Source: an uncultured Veillonella sp. (GTDB taxonomy: Bacteria > Bacillota > Negativicutes > Veillonellales > Veillonellaceae). Taken from it: a stretch of DNA of 5,179 nucleotides. The position numbers and the translations under genes are program-made. The stretch covers positions 1 through 5,179 of the forward strand of contig CAAFUD010000208.1 of NCBI GenBank assembly GCA_900766125.1, read 5' to 3'. Of the stretch, positions 1 through 5,179 are shown in pieces. Positions within the stretch are counted from its first letter, which is position 1; each line of letters starts with the position of its first letter. The notes beneath the pieces are model-generated. The model saw only the letters and a list, made by a program, of their open reading frames with translations. It did no database searches and was not told the origin of the DNA.

Positions 1-1145
1 CCATTCATCATTTTGCTACCCATAATATGAGTAGAGTTTACATTGCCAAAAATATCAAATTCGATAGCGGTATTCATGGCAATGACACCAATACGGCGAG
101 CAATACCAGGGTTGTTGGAAATTTCTTGCGGACGAAGAATGATTTTTTTACGATATTCATCAATATTCGCATAGAAACGTTTCAACCCATCTGGAGAAGG
201 ACTTAATGCAGTACCGGAACATACAGTTACTTTACCAGCATCGATCAAGTCGAACATACCATCTTGGATTACTTCTGTATAGATGGACAAATCTGTGAAT
301 GGGCCTTTAGCAAGACCACTGATTACCGCATTTGCTACGGAACCTACACCAGATTGTAATGGAAGCAAGTTCTTAGGCAAACGACCTTCTGCAATTTCTT
401 GTTCGAAGAATTTGATAAGGTGTTGACTCATTGCTTTTGCATCATCATCGATAGGTGCCAAAGGTCTTGTTGTATCAGGAACATCACAAGGTACTACTGC
501 AACAATTTTACTTGGGTCACAAGGAATTGCTTCAGTACCAATACGATCACCAGGTGTTTCCAATGGAATTGGTTTACGATGTGGTGGATCGAGTGGTTCA
601 TAGATATCATGCATACCTACCAAGGAAAGTGGTTGGGATACGTTTACTTCTACGATAACCTTTTTAGCTTGGCTAACAAATGTTGGAGAGTTCCCAACAG
701 ATGTAGTTGGAACAATGGAGCCGTCTTCGTTAATTTGTGCAGCTTCGATAATCGCTACATCTAAATCACCAAAGAAGCCATATCGAACATTTTGTGCCAT
801 TGTGCTTAAATGCATATCGATGTATTTAACAGCACCGCTATTTAAGGCTTTACGTGTATCCCCATTTGTTTGATATGGGAAACGACGATTGATACCGTTA
901 GCACGAGTTAACGCGCCATCAGCTTCATCACCTACGGAAGCACCTGTCCACAAATCAATTTTGAATGGTTCTTTTTCCATTCTTTCTGCCAATGCCAATG
1001 GCACTGCTTTTGCATAACCAGATGGAGTAAAGCCGGAAATACCAACTTTATCGTTAGGGTTAATCAAAAGAGCTGCATCATAAGCAGTGACAATTTTACC
1101 TTGGAGGGCCGCACATTTAACGCGGTCTTTGATGTCTATCACCAT
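1..1145 (-). CDS. Succinate CoA-transferase, YgfH/ScpC/AarC type (class I CoA-transferase), C-terminus beyond window
   Basis: The enzyme likely moves CoA between succinate and a short-chain acyl group (propionyl-CoA or acetyl-CoA) in the cytoplasm. In a succinate-decarboxylating fermenter this would close the methylmalonyl-CoA cycle. The frame is open from the ATG at 1145 to the window edge, giving 381 codons of a family usually about 490-510 residues long. Visible family marks are FTPSGYAKAVPLALA near residue 40, the glycine-rich QSGVG at 264-268 followed by ANAV, the catalytic glutamate in YTEV (E291; AarC uses E294), and GSKMMN at 376-381, where the family continues with a glycine-rich stretch. 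The start is set by AAAGGAG six bases upstream; another in-frame ATG at 1151 overlaps that site and is unlikely. Of about 35 isoleucine codons only one is ATA, which suggests strong expression. The exact acyl partner cannot be told from sequence: propionyl-CoA:succinate and succinyl-CoA:acetate transferases are both in this family. Confidence 0.93.
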   Translation of the reverse strand, partial: MVIDIKDRVKCAALQGKIVTAYDAALLINPNDKVGISGFTPSGYAKAVPLALAERMEKEPFKIDLWTGASVGDEADGALTRANGINRRFPYQTNGDTRKALNSGAVKYIDMHLSTMAQNVRYGFFGDLDVAIIEAAQINEDGSIVPTTSVGNSPTFVSQAKKVIVEVNVSQPLSLVGMHDIYEPLDPPHRKPIPLETPGDRIGTEAIPCDPSKIVAVVPCDVPDTTRPLAPIDDDAKAMSQHLIKFFEQEIAEGRLPKNLLPLQSGVGSVANAVISGLAKGPFTDLSIYTEVIQDGMFDLIDAGKVTVCSGTALSPSPDGLKRFYANIDEYRKKIILRPQEISNNPGIARRIGVIAMNTAIEFDIFGNVNSTHIMGSKMMN

Positions 1146-1151
1146 TACCAT

Positions 1152-1158
1152 CTCCTTT
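1152..1158 (-). promoter_or_regulatory. Ribosome binding site of the CoA-transferase
   Basis: AAAGGAG lies six bases before the ATG at 1145. It decides between two in-frame ATG codons: the one at 1151-1149 directly abuts the motif and would leave no spacing. Confidence 0.85.
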
Positions 1159-1175
1159 AAGAGTAACATTGTATA

Positions 1176-1201
1176 AACGACAGTTTGATCTCTTGGTCGT
1201 T
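1176..1201 (-). other. Small hairpin in the CoA-transferase leader
   Basis: AACGAC (1201-1196) and GTCGTT (1181-1176) are exact inverted repeats around a 14-base loop, inside the predicted leader and ending about 30 bases before the start codon. A six-base-pair stem with a loop this long is weak. It could be an mRNA-stability or translation element, or chance. Confidence 0.3.
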
Positions 1202-1216
1202 CCTTAAACCGACTTC

Positions 1217-1245
1217 ATCGTAGTCCACATCCAATGTATTGTCAA
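1217..1245 (-). promoter_or_regulatory. Sigma-A-type promoter for the CoA-transferase
   Basis: On the minus strand a perfect -35 box TTGACA (1245-1240) is followed by a 17-base spacer and TACGAT (1222-1217), which matches TATAAT at four of six positions. Transcription would begin near 1210, giving a leader of about 65 bases before the ATG. The box quality and position directly upstream of a well-translated gene support the call; the start site itself is inferred. Confidence 0.65.
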
Positions 1246-1271
1246 CTTATATGACTAAAATGTATTTTTCT

Positions 1272-1355
1272 TCACACTTTATGGGTGCATTATGATTAAA
1301 ATGCATAGATTTTCACATTTCCACATAAGTTTTATTCACATCGTTATAACTCACA
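1272..1355 (-). repeat. Four TGTGA direct repeats upstream of the CoA-transferase promoter
   Basis: Read on the minus strand, TGTGA occurs at 1355-1351, 1340-1336, 1317-1313 and 1276-1272, all in the same orientation, with a related TGTGG at 1325-1321. The nearest lies 27 bases upstream of the -35 box. TGTGA is also the half-site of CRP/FNR-family regulators, but no copy is paired with its inverted partner at the classical spacing. They may be activator sites; no regulator can be named. Confidence 0.35.
1286..1305. repeat. Inverted repeat TGCATT-N8-AATGCA, possible operator
   Basis: TGCATT (1286-1291) and AATGCA (1300-1305) form an exact six-base inverted repeat with an eight-base AT-rich spacer, about 40 bases upstream of the -35 box and between two TGTGA copies. 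The size and spacing suit a dimeric regulator, but short inverted repeats are common in AT-rich DNA. Confidence 0.25.
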
Positions 1356-1364
1356 GGAATTATC

Positions 1365-1393
1365 GATATACGGCATATATTGATGTTTTTCAA
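1365..1393 (-). promoter_or_regulatory. Possible weaker upstream promoter
   Basis: TTGAAA (1393-1388), a 17-base spacer and TATATC (1370-1365) match the -35 and -10 consensus at five and four of six positions. It would give a leader of over 200 bases for the CoA-transferase. Such matches arise easily in DNA this rich in A and T, so it ranks well below the promoter at 1217-1245. Confidence 0.2.
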
Positions 1394-1501
1394 TTAAATC
1401 GAACTCTCTCTATACAATATATAGACCTTTTTCAATATAAAACAACATCTCATACACAAGAACTAGACCATACACCTCCCTATAAAGATACAAAGATATA
1501 C
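1394..1501. other. Intergenic AT-rich stretch without recognisable gene
   Basis: This is the remaining part of the 520-base gap between the ligase-like gene and the CoA-transferase. I see no ORF with family resemblance, no tRNA-like fold and no strong repeat. A GGGAGGTG motif on the minus strand (around 1475) resembles a ribosome binding site but leads to an ATG followed at once by a stop (ATG GTC TAG), so it is not a gene. Confidence 0.5.
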
Positions 1502-1564
1502 AAAAAACCGGCTTTCAAATGCCAACGATAATGTTCAATTATGTCTAACATTAGAAAACCGGTT
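1502..1564 (-). terminator. Intrinsic terminator of the valS-folC-ligase transcript
   Basis: In minus-strand RNA, AACCGGUUUUC (1564-1554) pairs with GAAAGCCGGUU (1516-1506). All 11 positions pair, one as a G-U wobble, and four more U follow, so the U run is six including the stem end. The closed region is long (37 bases) and contains its own exact hairpin, UAAUGUU (1553-1547) with AACAUUA (1535-1529). The wobble pairs only in the minus-strand RNA, which fits termination of leftward transcripts. It lies about 100 bases after the ligase-like gene's stop. Confidence 0.7.
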
Positions 1565-1571
1565 ATACTAC

Positions 1572-1602
1572 TTAATACGTACCTACCCAAGGTATGTATT
1601 AA
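1572..1602. repeat. 12-base inverted repeat between ligase-like gene and terminator
   Basis: TTAATACGTACC (1572-1583) and GGTATGTATTAA (1591-1602) match as inverted repeats at 11 of 12 positions around a seven-base loop. The odd pair is a G-U wobble in plus-strand RNA but an A-C mismatch in minus-strand RNA. No T run follows on the plus strand. With a bulge, the symmetry can be extended outward to about 1561-1609. It may be a 3'-end stabilising hairpin of the leftward mRNA or a protein-binding site. Confidence 0.45.
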
Positions 1603-1610
1603 TTATACCA
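1602..1610 (-). promoter_or_regulatory. Possible extended -10 promoter for a short RNA
   Basis: TGGTATAAT on the minus strand is an exact extended -10 motif (TGnTATAAT). No -35 box is recognisable 17 bases upstream. A start near 1595 would give an RNA of about 95 bases ending at the terminator at 1502. The base composition makes chance TATAAT motifs common, so this is tentative. Confidence 0.25.
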
Positions 1611-1665
1611 TATTATGAAATTATATATCTACCATAAAACATGCTAATTATACAAGATATGACAA

Positions 1666-2904
1666 TTATGCAGATTTATCAGCAGACAGTTGAACTTTTA
1701 CAAAGGCCCCTACCCAGCCAAACAATTGCCAAAATACAATAGTCACTTGATGACTGTATAACTCAAAATCAGATAAGCCACTAAATAAAACACCTATAGC
1801 CAACGCTCCTACACCAATTTGCGCAGCTTGACGGAATATATCCCCTTTAAGTCTTATAGATGTAATAACATGACCTACGATAACTGCTAGGAATGATAGC
1901 AATCCGGGGATACCGGCTTCAGCTAACATATTAAGGTATAAATTATGAGCATGATACATCAAGACGTGAGGTCCTTGAATATAGTAATTATAGTCTGGAT
2001 ATACTAAATAAAATGTATTCCACCCAATACCAAAGATAGGATTTTCTCGTACGATATACATAGTACTATCCCATAAGGCCCATCGAAGATCAGCGGATGT
2101 ATCATGACCTTGGAATATAGACCACAGCCTTGAAGCTATTTCACCATCATAAAAGTACAAAATTATTGGCACTGCTAATAGGGATAAGAATAATCTTCGC
2201 TCCACAAAGATTGCCCAATACAAAATCATCGCTCCGAAGCTAATCCAAATTCCCCGAGAATAGGTTAATAGCATCGTTAAGAATAATATAATACCTATAA
2301 TTAGCATTGAAATAACTTCGCGCGTACGATTTTCCTTCATATATACCAAGATATAACTGATACATACGCTGAGTACCATCAATAGATAGGCGCCCAATAA
2401 ATTAGGATTTTGTAATGTAGACGACATGCGACGCATCAATTTAGGGAACTGTGCTGCATCTACCCACTCTTTTATATGTATATTAGGAATAAATACATAT
2501 TGATAAGCACCTATGATACACACTAGAACAGCAGTACCTAGCAAGGCACGAAGAAAATAGTTCCACTGTTTAGGCGTTTGAATGTATGTACGAACCAAAT
2601 AGTACATACCGCCACTGGCCACAATTTGATAAAACCAACTTTGAATTGACCAATCCCAATTTTCTGACACTATAGAAGATATGCCAGTCCATACCACAAA
2701 GATCATAACAGACCACGATAAATAGCCTGTTGGTAAGCTCAAAGATTTACTAGATATTAAATCATATAGTGCAAGTCCTATTGCTAGCCAAAGGAGCACA
2801 TCACCCACCATTGGTTGCAAAGGCATGGCCACAACAACGCCATAAATTAAACGTTCAATATAAAATGTAATTCTCTTCTGATTAGGAATAAGTGAGAGTT
2901 CCAT
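1666..2904 (-). CDS. O-antigen ligase / Wzy-family polytopic membrane protein
   Basis: This is probably an inner-membrane glycosyltransferase of the Wzy_C/WaaL superfamily, which joins undecaprenyl-linked glycans to an acceptor such as lipid A-core. The 412 residues are within the usual 400-450 range and hold about 10-12 hydrophobic segments (for example 33-50, 61-79, 117-139, 168-188, 197-215, 219-235, 331-350, 360-378, 386-404). A large probable periplasmic loop spans about 253-330. Family marks are STLQNPNLLGAYL (162-174), TYSRG with R217 (214-218), R274 followed by NPIFGIGWNTF (288-298), and HN at 320-321 followed nine residues later by GIPG. This last fits the WaaL pattern H[NSQ]X9GXX[GTW]. 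AAGGTGA, overlapping the folC stop, supports the ATG at 2904. ATA isoleucine codons are common, unlike in the CoA-transferase. Polymerase (Wzy) or protein-glycan ligase activity cannot be excluded. Confidence 0.85.
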   Translation of the reverse strand: MELSLIPNQKRITFYIERLIYGVVVAMPLQPMVGDVLLWLAIGLALYDLISSKSLSLPTGYLSWSVMIFVVWTGISSIVSENWDWSIQSWFYQIVASGGMYYLVRTYIQTPKQWNYFLRALLGTAVLVCIIGAYQYVFIPNIHIKEWVDAAQFPKLMRRMSSTLQNPNLLGAYLLMVLSVCISYILVYMKENRTREVISMLIIGIILFLTMLLTYSRGIWISFGAMILYWAIFVERRLFLSLLAVPIILYFYDGEIASRLWSIFQGHDTSADLRWALWDSTMYIVRENPIFGIGWNTFYLVYPDYNYYIQGPHVLMYHAHNLYLNMLAEAGIPGLLSFLAVIVGHVITSIRLKGDIFRQAAQIGVGALAIGVLFSGLSDFELYSHQVTIVFWQLFGWVGAFVKVQLSADKSA

Positions 2905-2908
2905 AGGC

Positions 2909-2915
2909 TCACCTT
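2909..2915 (-). promoter_or_regulatory. Ribosome binding site of the ligase-like gene, overlapping the folC stop
   Basis: AAGGTGA sits four bases before the ATG at 2904, and its first two bases are the end of the folC TAA stop. This arrangement favours translational coupling with folC. Confidence 0.65.
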
Positions 2916-4221
2916 AGTGACTCATCTCATGGTTAAACCACTGACGAGCATCTCCTAAAATATATAAAGAACCACAAACAGTGATAATATCACCAGTTTT
3001 TGTATGTTTATATGCTAAAGCCAATGCGTCTTCAACAGAATCTGCTGTTTGCGCTATAGCTTTTGGAACGATGTGACGTATTTTCTCAACCAAAACCTCT
3101 GGCACTTCAGTTCTATCTGTTGGAGCTGGTACAACTAGAACCGTATCGCCTGCCTTAACAACTTCGCGGATAATAGCATCTTGATTTTTATCTTTCAGAA
3201 TTGCCATCACAATCGTTTTTGGAGTGTCCTTAAATAATTCAGCATAGGTCATACTGAAAGATTCAGCACCTGCCGCATTATGAGCACCATCAAAGATAAA
3301 GGTGCGATCCAAGCCTCGTTTAACTTCAAATCGACCTGCCCACGTAGTGCGAGCAAATCCTTCACGCATCGTTTCTTCACTGATGTTAGTATCTTCTTTC
3401 ATCAGTAACCGTACAGCCATTAATGCACACGCAAGATTGACAGATTGGTGAATGCCTGCCATTGTCGTAAACAACATTGCAGGAGCGGTATCATTAGTAC
3501 TAACCGTAATCATTTGGCCACCAGTTACAGCACTACGGCTATCTATACCAAAGTCTTTATTGAAAGCATATACTTTAGCATGCTTCTCTTTAGCTACCTC
3601 TTCAATTATACGAAGCGGTGCATCCTGTGCAGCCGTTACAACAGGAACTTTAGATTTAATAATCCCTGCCTTATGACGCGCAATTTCCTCAACAGTATCA
3701 CCACAATACGCTTGATGGTCTATTGTTACATTAGTAATAACCGATACCTTTGGTGTCACGATATTAGTAGAATCTAGTAATCCACCTAAACCAACTTCCA
3801 CCACCGCATAGTCCACATCTTGTTCTTTGAAGAACAAAAAGGCAGCAGCCGTCAAAATTTCAAATTGCGTTGGCGCTTCTATGCCGTTAGTAATGATAGT
3901 ATCAACTGCCACTTTTACACGACTAATTAGATTACCGAAGGCTTCCTCTGTTATATTTCCATCATTGATTTGAATTCGCTCCGTATAGGATTGAAGGTGA
4001 GGCGATGTAAATCGCCCCACCCGTAGTCCACTTGTAAACAGTGCGTAGGAAATATATGAGGTAACCGAGCCCTTACCATTCGTGCCTGTAACATGAACAA
4101 TCTTATAGTCTTCTTGTGGATTCCCAAGGGCTTCCATAAGCGCTGTAATTCGTTCAAGGCCAGGCTTAATACCGAATGAAGATGCCTGTTCTAAATAGGC
4201 TAAGGCCTCTTGATATGTCAT
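2914..4221 (-). CDS. folC: Folylpolyglutamate synthase / dihydrofolate synthase
   Basis: This cytoplasmic Mur-ligase-family enzyme adds glutamate to folates with ATP and, in many bacteria, also to dihydropteroate to make dihydrofolate. At 435 residues it has normal length. In order are seen the P-loop GTNGKGS (46-52), TSPHL (72-76), the acidic EVGLGG (142-147) leading to D150 and TN, TNVTIDH (163-169), HKAGIIK (183-189, whose K184 matches the lysine carbamylated in characterised members), AGRFE (295-299), FDGAHN (310-315) and the C-terminal GSLYILGDAR (417-426). No key residue is missing. AGGAGG five bases upstream supports the ATG at 4221. It starts 12 bases after valS, an arrangement seen in many Firmicutes, and is probably co-transcribed with it. 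Whether it is mono- or bifunctional cannot be read here. Confidence 0.95.
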   Translation of the reverse strand: MTYQEALAYLEQASSFGIKPGLERITALMEALGNPQEDYKIVHVTGTNGKGSVTSYISYALFTSGLRVGRFTSPHLQSYTERIQINDGNITEEAFGNLISRVKVAVDTIITNGIEAPTQFEILTAAAFLFFKEQDVDYAVVEVGLGGLLDSTNIVTPKVSVITNVTIDHQAYCGDTVEEIARHKAGIIKSKVPVVTAAQDAPLRIIEEVAKEKHAKVYAFNKDFGIDSRSAVTGGQMITVSTNDTAPAMLFTTMAGIHQSVNLACALMAVRLLMKEDTNISEETMREGFARTTWAGRFEVKRGLDRTFIFDGAHNAAGAESFSMTYAELFKDTPKTIVMAILKDKNQDAIIREVVKAGDTVLVVPAPTDRTEVPEVLVEKIRHIVPKAIAQTADSVEDALALAYKHTKTGDIITVCGSLYILGDARQWFNHEMSH

Positions 4222-4226
4222 ATAAA

Positions 4227-4232
4227 CCTCCT
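4227..4232 (-). promoter_or_regulatory. Ribosome binding site of folC
   Basis: A perfect AGGAGG lies in the 12-base valS-folC gap, five bases before the folC ATG, so folC has its own strong initiation signal. Confidence 0.85.
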
Positions 4233-4233
4233 A

Positions 4234-5179
4234 TTATAAGGTTTCAAGGAACGCTTCACGTTCCAATAACGCTTGTTGTTTTTGTTTATATTCTTCTAAC
4301 TTTTCTTTTTCTTTTGCTACTACAGCTTCTGGAGCTTTTGCGAGGAAGCCTTGGTTAGACAATTTGCCTTCCAAACGGGAAATTTCTTTTTCCATTTGGA
4401 TTTTTTCCTTTGCAATACGCTCTCTTTCTTTTTCACCGTCGATCAAGTCTTTAAGTAAGAGATATACTTCCATACCATTTACAACTGTTACAGTCGCATT
4501 TTCTGGTTTTGGATCATCGGCACCAAGAATTGTTACCTTCTCAGCCCAAGCTAATGTAACGAAGTAATCGCTATGATCTGCTACAGTTTGAGCTAATGCT
4601 TCATCTGTTGGTGCTACGATAACCTCAGCTTTTTTACCTAAAGGCACATTCATTTCAGCACGCATGTTACGAATACCTTTGATGGCATCCATCATAACTT
4701 CCATTTGACGAGCTGCACTTTCAAGATTATCAAATTTTAATGCTTCAGGCCATTTTGCAACAACGATGCTATCCCCTTCATGAGGTAAATGTTGCCAAAT
4801 ATGTTCTGTTACGAACGGCATAAATGGATGTAACAATTCAAGCATGTGACGCAAGATTGTTACAAGTAAATATTGAACTGTACGACGATCACGTTCATTA
4901 CCATCGTTGTATAAACGAGGTTTAGCTAACTCAATATACCAGTCACAGTATGTGTTCCAAATGAAATCATATACGGAACTTGCAGCTTCACCCAACTCGA
5001 ATTTGTCAAGATTAGACGTTACACTTTGTACTGTTTCGTTATATTTTTGAACAATCCATTGATCTGCTAATGTCAAATCATCTGCAGTTGGAATGAAGCT
5101 TTCATCATAATTTGTAAGATTCATCAATACAAATTTAGATGCATTCCAAATCTTATTGGCAAAGTTACGATTAGCCTCA
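4234..5179 (-). CDS. valS: Valyl-tRNA synthetase, C-terminal part
   Basis: The enzyme charges tRNA-Val with valine in the cytoplasm. Only the last 314 codons, of about 880 usual, are in the window; the catalytic Rossmann domain (HIGH, KMSKS) and editing domain lie beyond the right edge. The visible part opens with EANRNFANKIWNASKFV, typical of the junction into the anticodon-binding helical domain. It continues with HPFMPFVTEHIW (visible residues 117-128) and IRNMRAEMNVP (169-179). It ends with the charged tRNA-binding coiled-coil arm of ValRS (about 244-310, rich in K, E and R, including the ISRLEGKLSN segment). The reading frame is open through the right edge, so no start belongs inside the window. 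It is the first visible gene of the leftward valS-folC-ligase run. Any T-box leader would lie upstream, out of view. Confidence 0.95.
   Translation of the reverse strand, partial: EANRNFANKIWNASKFVLMNLTNYDESFIPTADDLTLADQWIVQKYNETVQSVTSNLDKFELGEAASSVYDFIWNTYCDWYIELAKPRLYNDGNERDRRTVQYLLVTILRHMLELLHPFMPFVTEHIWQHLPHEGDSIVVAKWPEALKFDNLESAARQMEVMMDAIKGIRNMRAEMNVPLGKKAEVIVAPTDEALAQTVADHSDYFVTLAWAEKVTILGADDPKPENATVTVVNGMEVYLLLKDLIDGEKERERIAKEKIQMEKEISRLEGKLSNQGFLAKAPEAVVAKEKEKLEEYKQKQQALLEREAFLETL

Noticed and set aside
399..764. Plus-strand open frame of 121 codons
   Set aside because: It lies antisense inside the CoA-transferase, whose minus-strand frame has clear family motifs throughout. The plus-strand translation is rich in Cys, Trp, Asn and Phe and resembles no family.
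1166..1176. TACAAT close to the CoA-transferase start as a -10 box
   Set aside because: No -35 box lies at a suitable distance, and the transcript would start almost at the ribosome binding site. The TTGACA promoter further upstream explains expression better.
1362..1384. Imperfect inverted repeat around TATCGATATA
   Set aside because: It matches at 9 of 11 positions per arm, but nearly all are A or T, so chance symmetry is a sufficient explanation.
1292..1531. Plus-strand open frame of 79 codons in the intergenic gap
   Set aside because: It has no ribosome binding site, a low-complexity AT-driven composition, runs through the promoter-side repeats and ends inside the leftward terminator stem.
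1146..1665. Riboswitch, T-box or CRISPR in the long intergenic gap
   Set aside because: No conserved riboswitch core, no T-box sequence and no regularly spaced identical repeats are visible. The structures seen are a terminator and simple hairpins.
3445..3777. Plus-strand frames opposite folC
   Set aside because: They are antisense shadows of a full-length folC with intact catalytic motifs and have no initiation signals.
4176..4567. Plus-strand frames opposite the valS end and folC start
   Set aside because: Their hydrophobic or Ser-rich translations mirror the Lys/Glu-rich coiled coil on the other strand. No independent evidence supports them.

Overview
The window is AT-rich and every recognisable gene lies on the minus strand, so transcription runs from right to left. 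The gene content and protein style point to a diderm Firmicute of the Negativicutes, most likely Veillonella or a close relative. The reasons are a YgfH/ScpC-type succinate CoA-transferase, which fits succinate/propionate fermentation, next to an O-antigen-ligase-like envelope protein, together with low-GC Firmicute-style ribosome binding sites. The genus call is inference from protein resemblance; no search was run.

Layout from right to left. At 5179-4234 is the C-terminal third of valyl-tRNA synthetase (valS, cut by the window edge). Twelve bases later comes a complete folylpolyglutamate/dihydrofolate synthase (folC, 4221-2914). Nine bases after that comes a complete polytopic O-antigen-ligase/Wzy-family membrane protein (2904-1666). 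The tight spacing, with a ribosome binding site overlapping the folC stop, suggests one transcript. It probably ends at an intrinsic terminator (1564-1502) preceded by a second hairpin (1602-1572).

The 520-base gap 1146-1665 holds no convincing gene. Its right part carries the hairpins and terminator. Its left part is the control region of the next gene: a good sigma-A-type promoter (TTGACA, 17-base spacer, TACGAT), upstream TGTGA repeats, and a small hairpin in the leader. The last gene (1145-1) is the first 381 codons of the succinate CoA-transferase, which continues past position 1. Its codon choice looks like that of a highly expressed gene, in contrast to the ligase-like gene.

The coding part is ordinary. 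The open questions are why an envelope-polysaccharide enzyme is coupled to valS-folC, whether the 1502-1610 segment makes a small RNA, and what binds the repeats upstream of the CoA-transferase promoter. I found no CRISPR array, mobile element, tRNA, rRNA or clear new multi-gene system.
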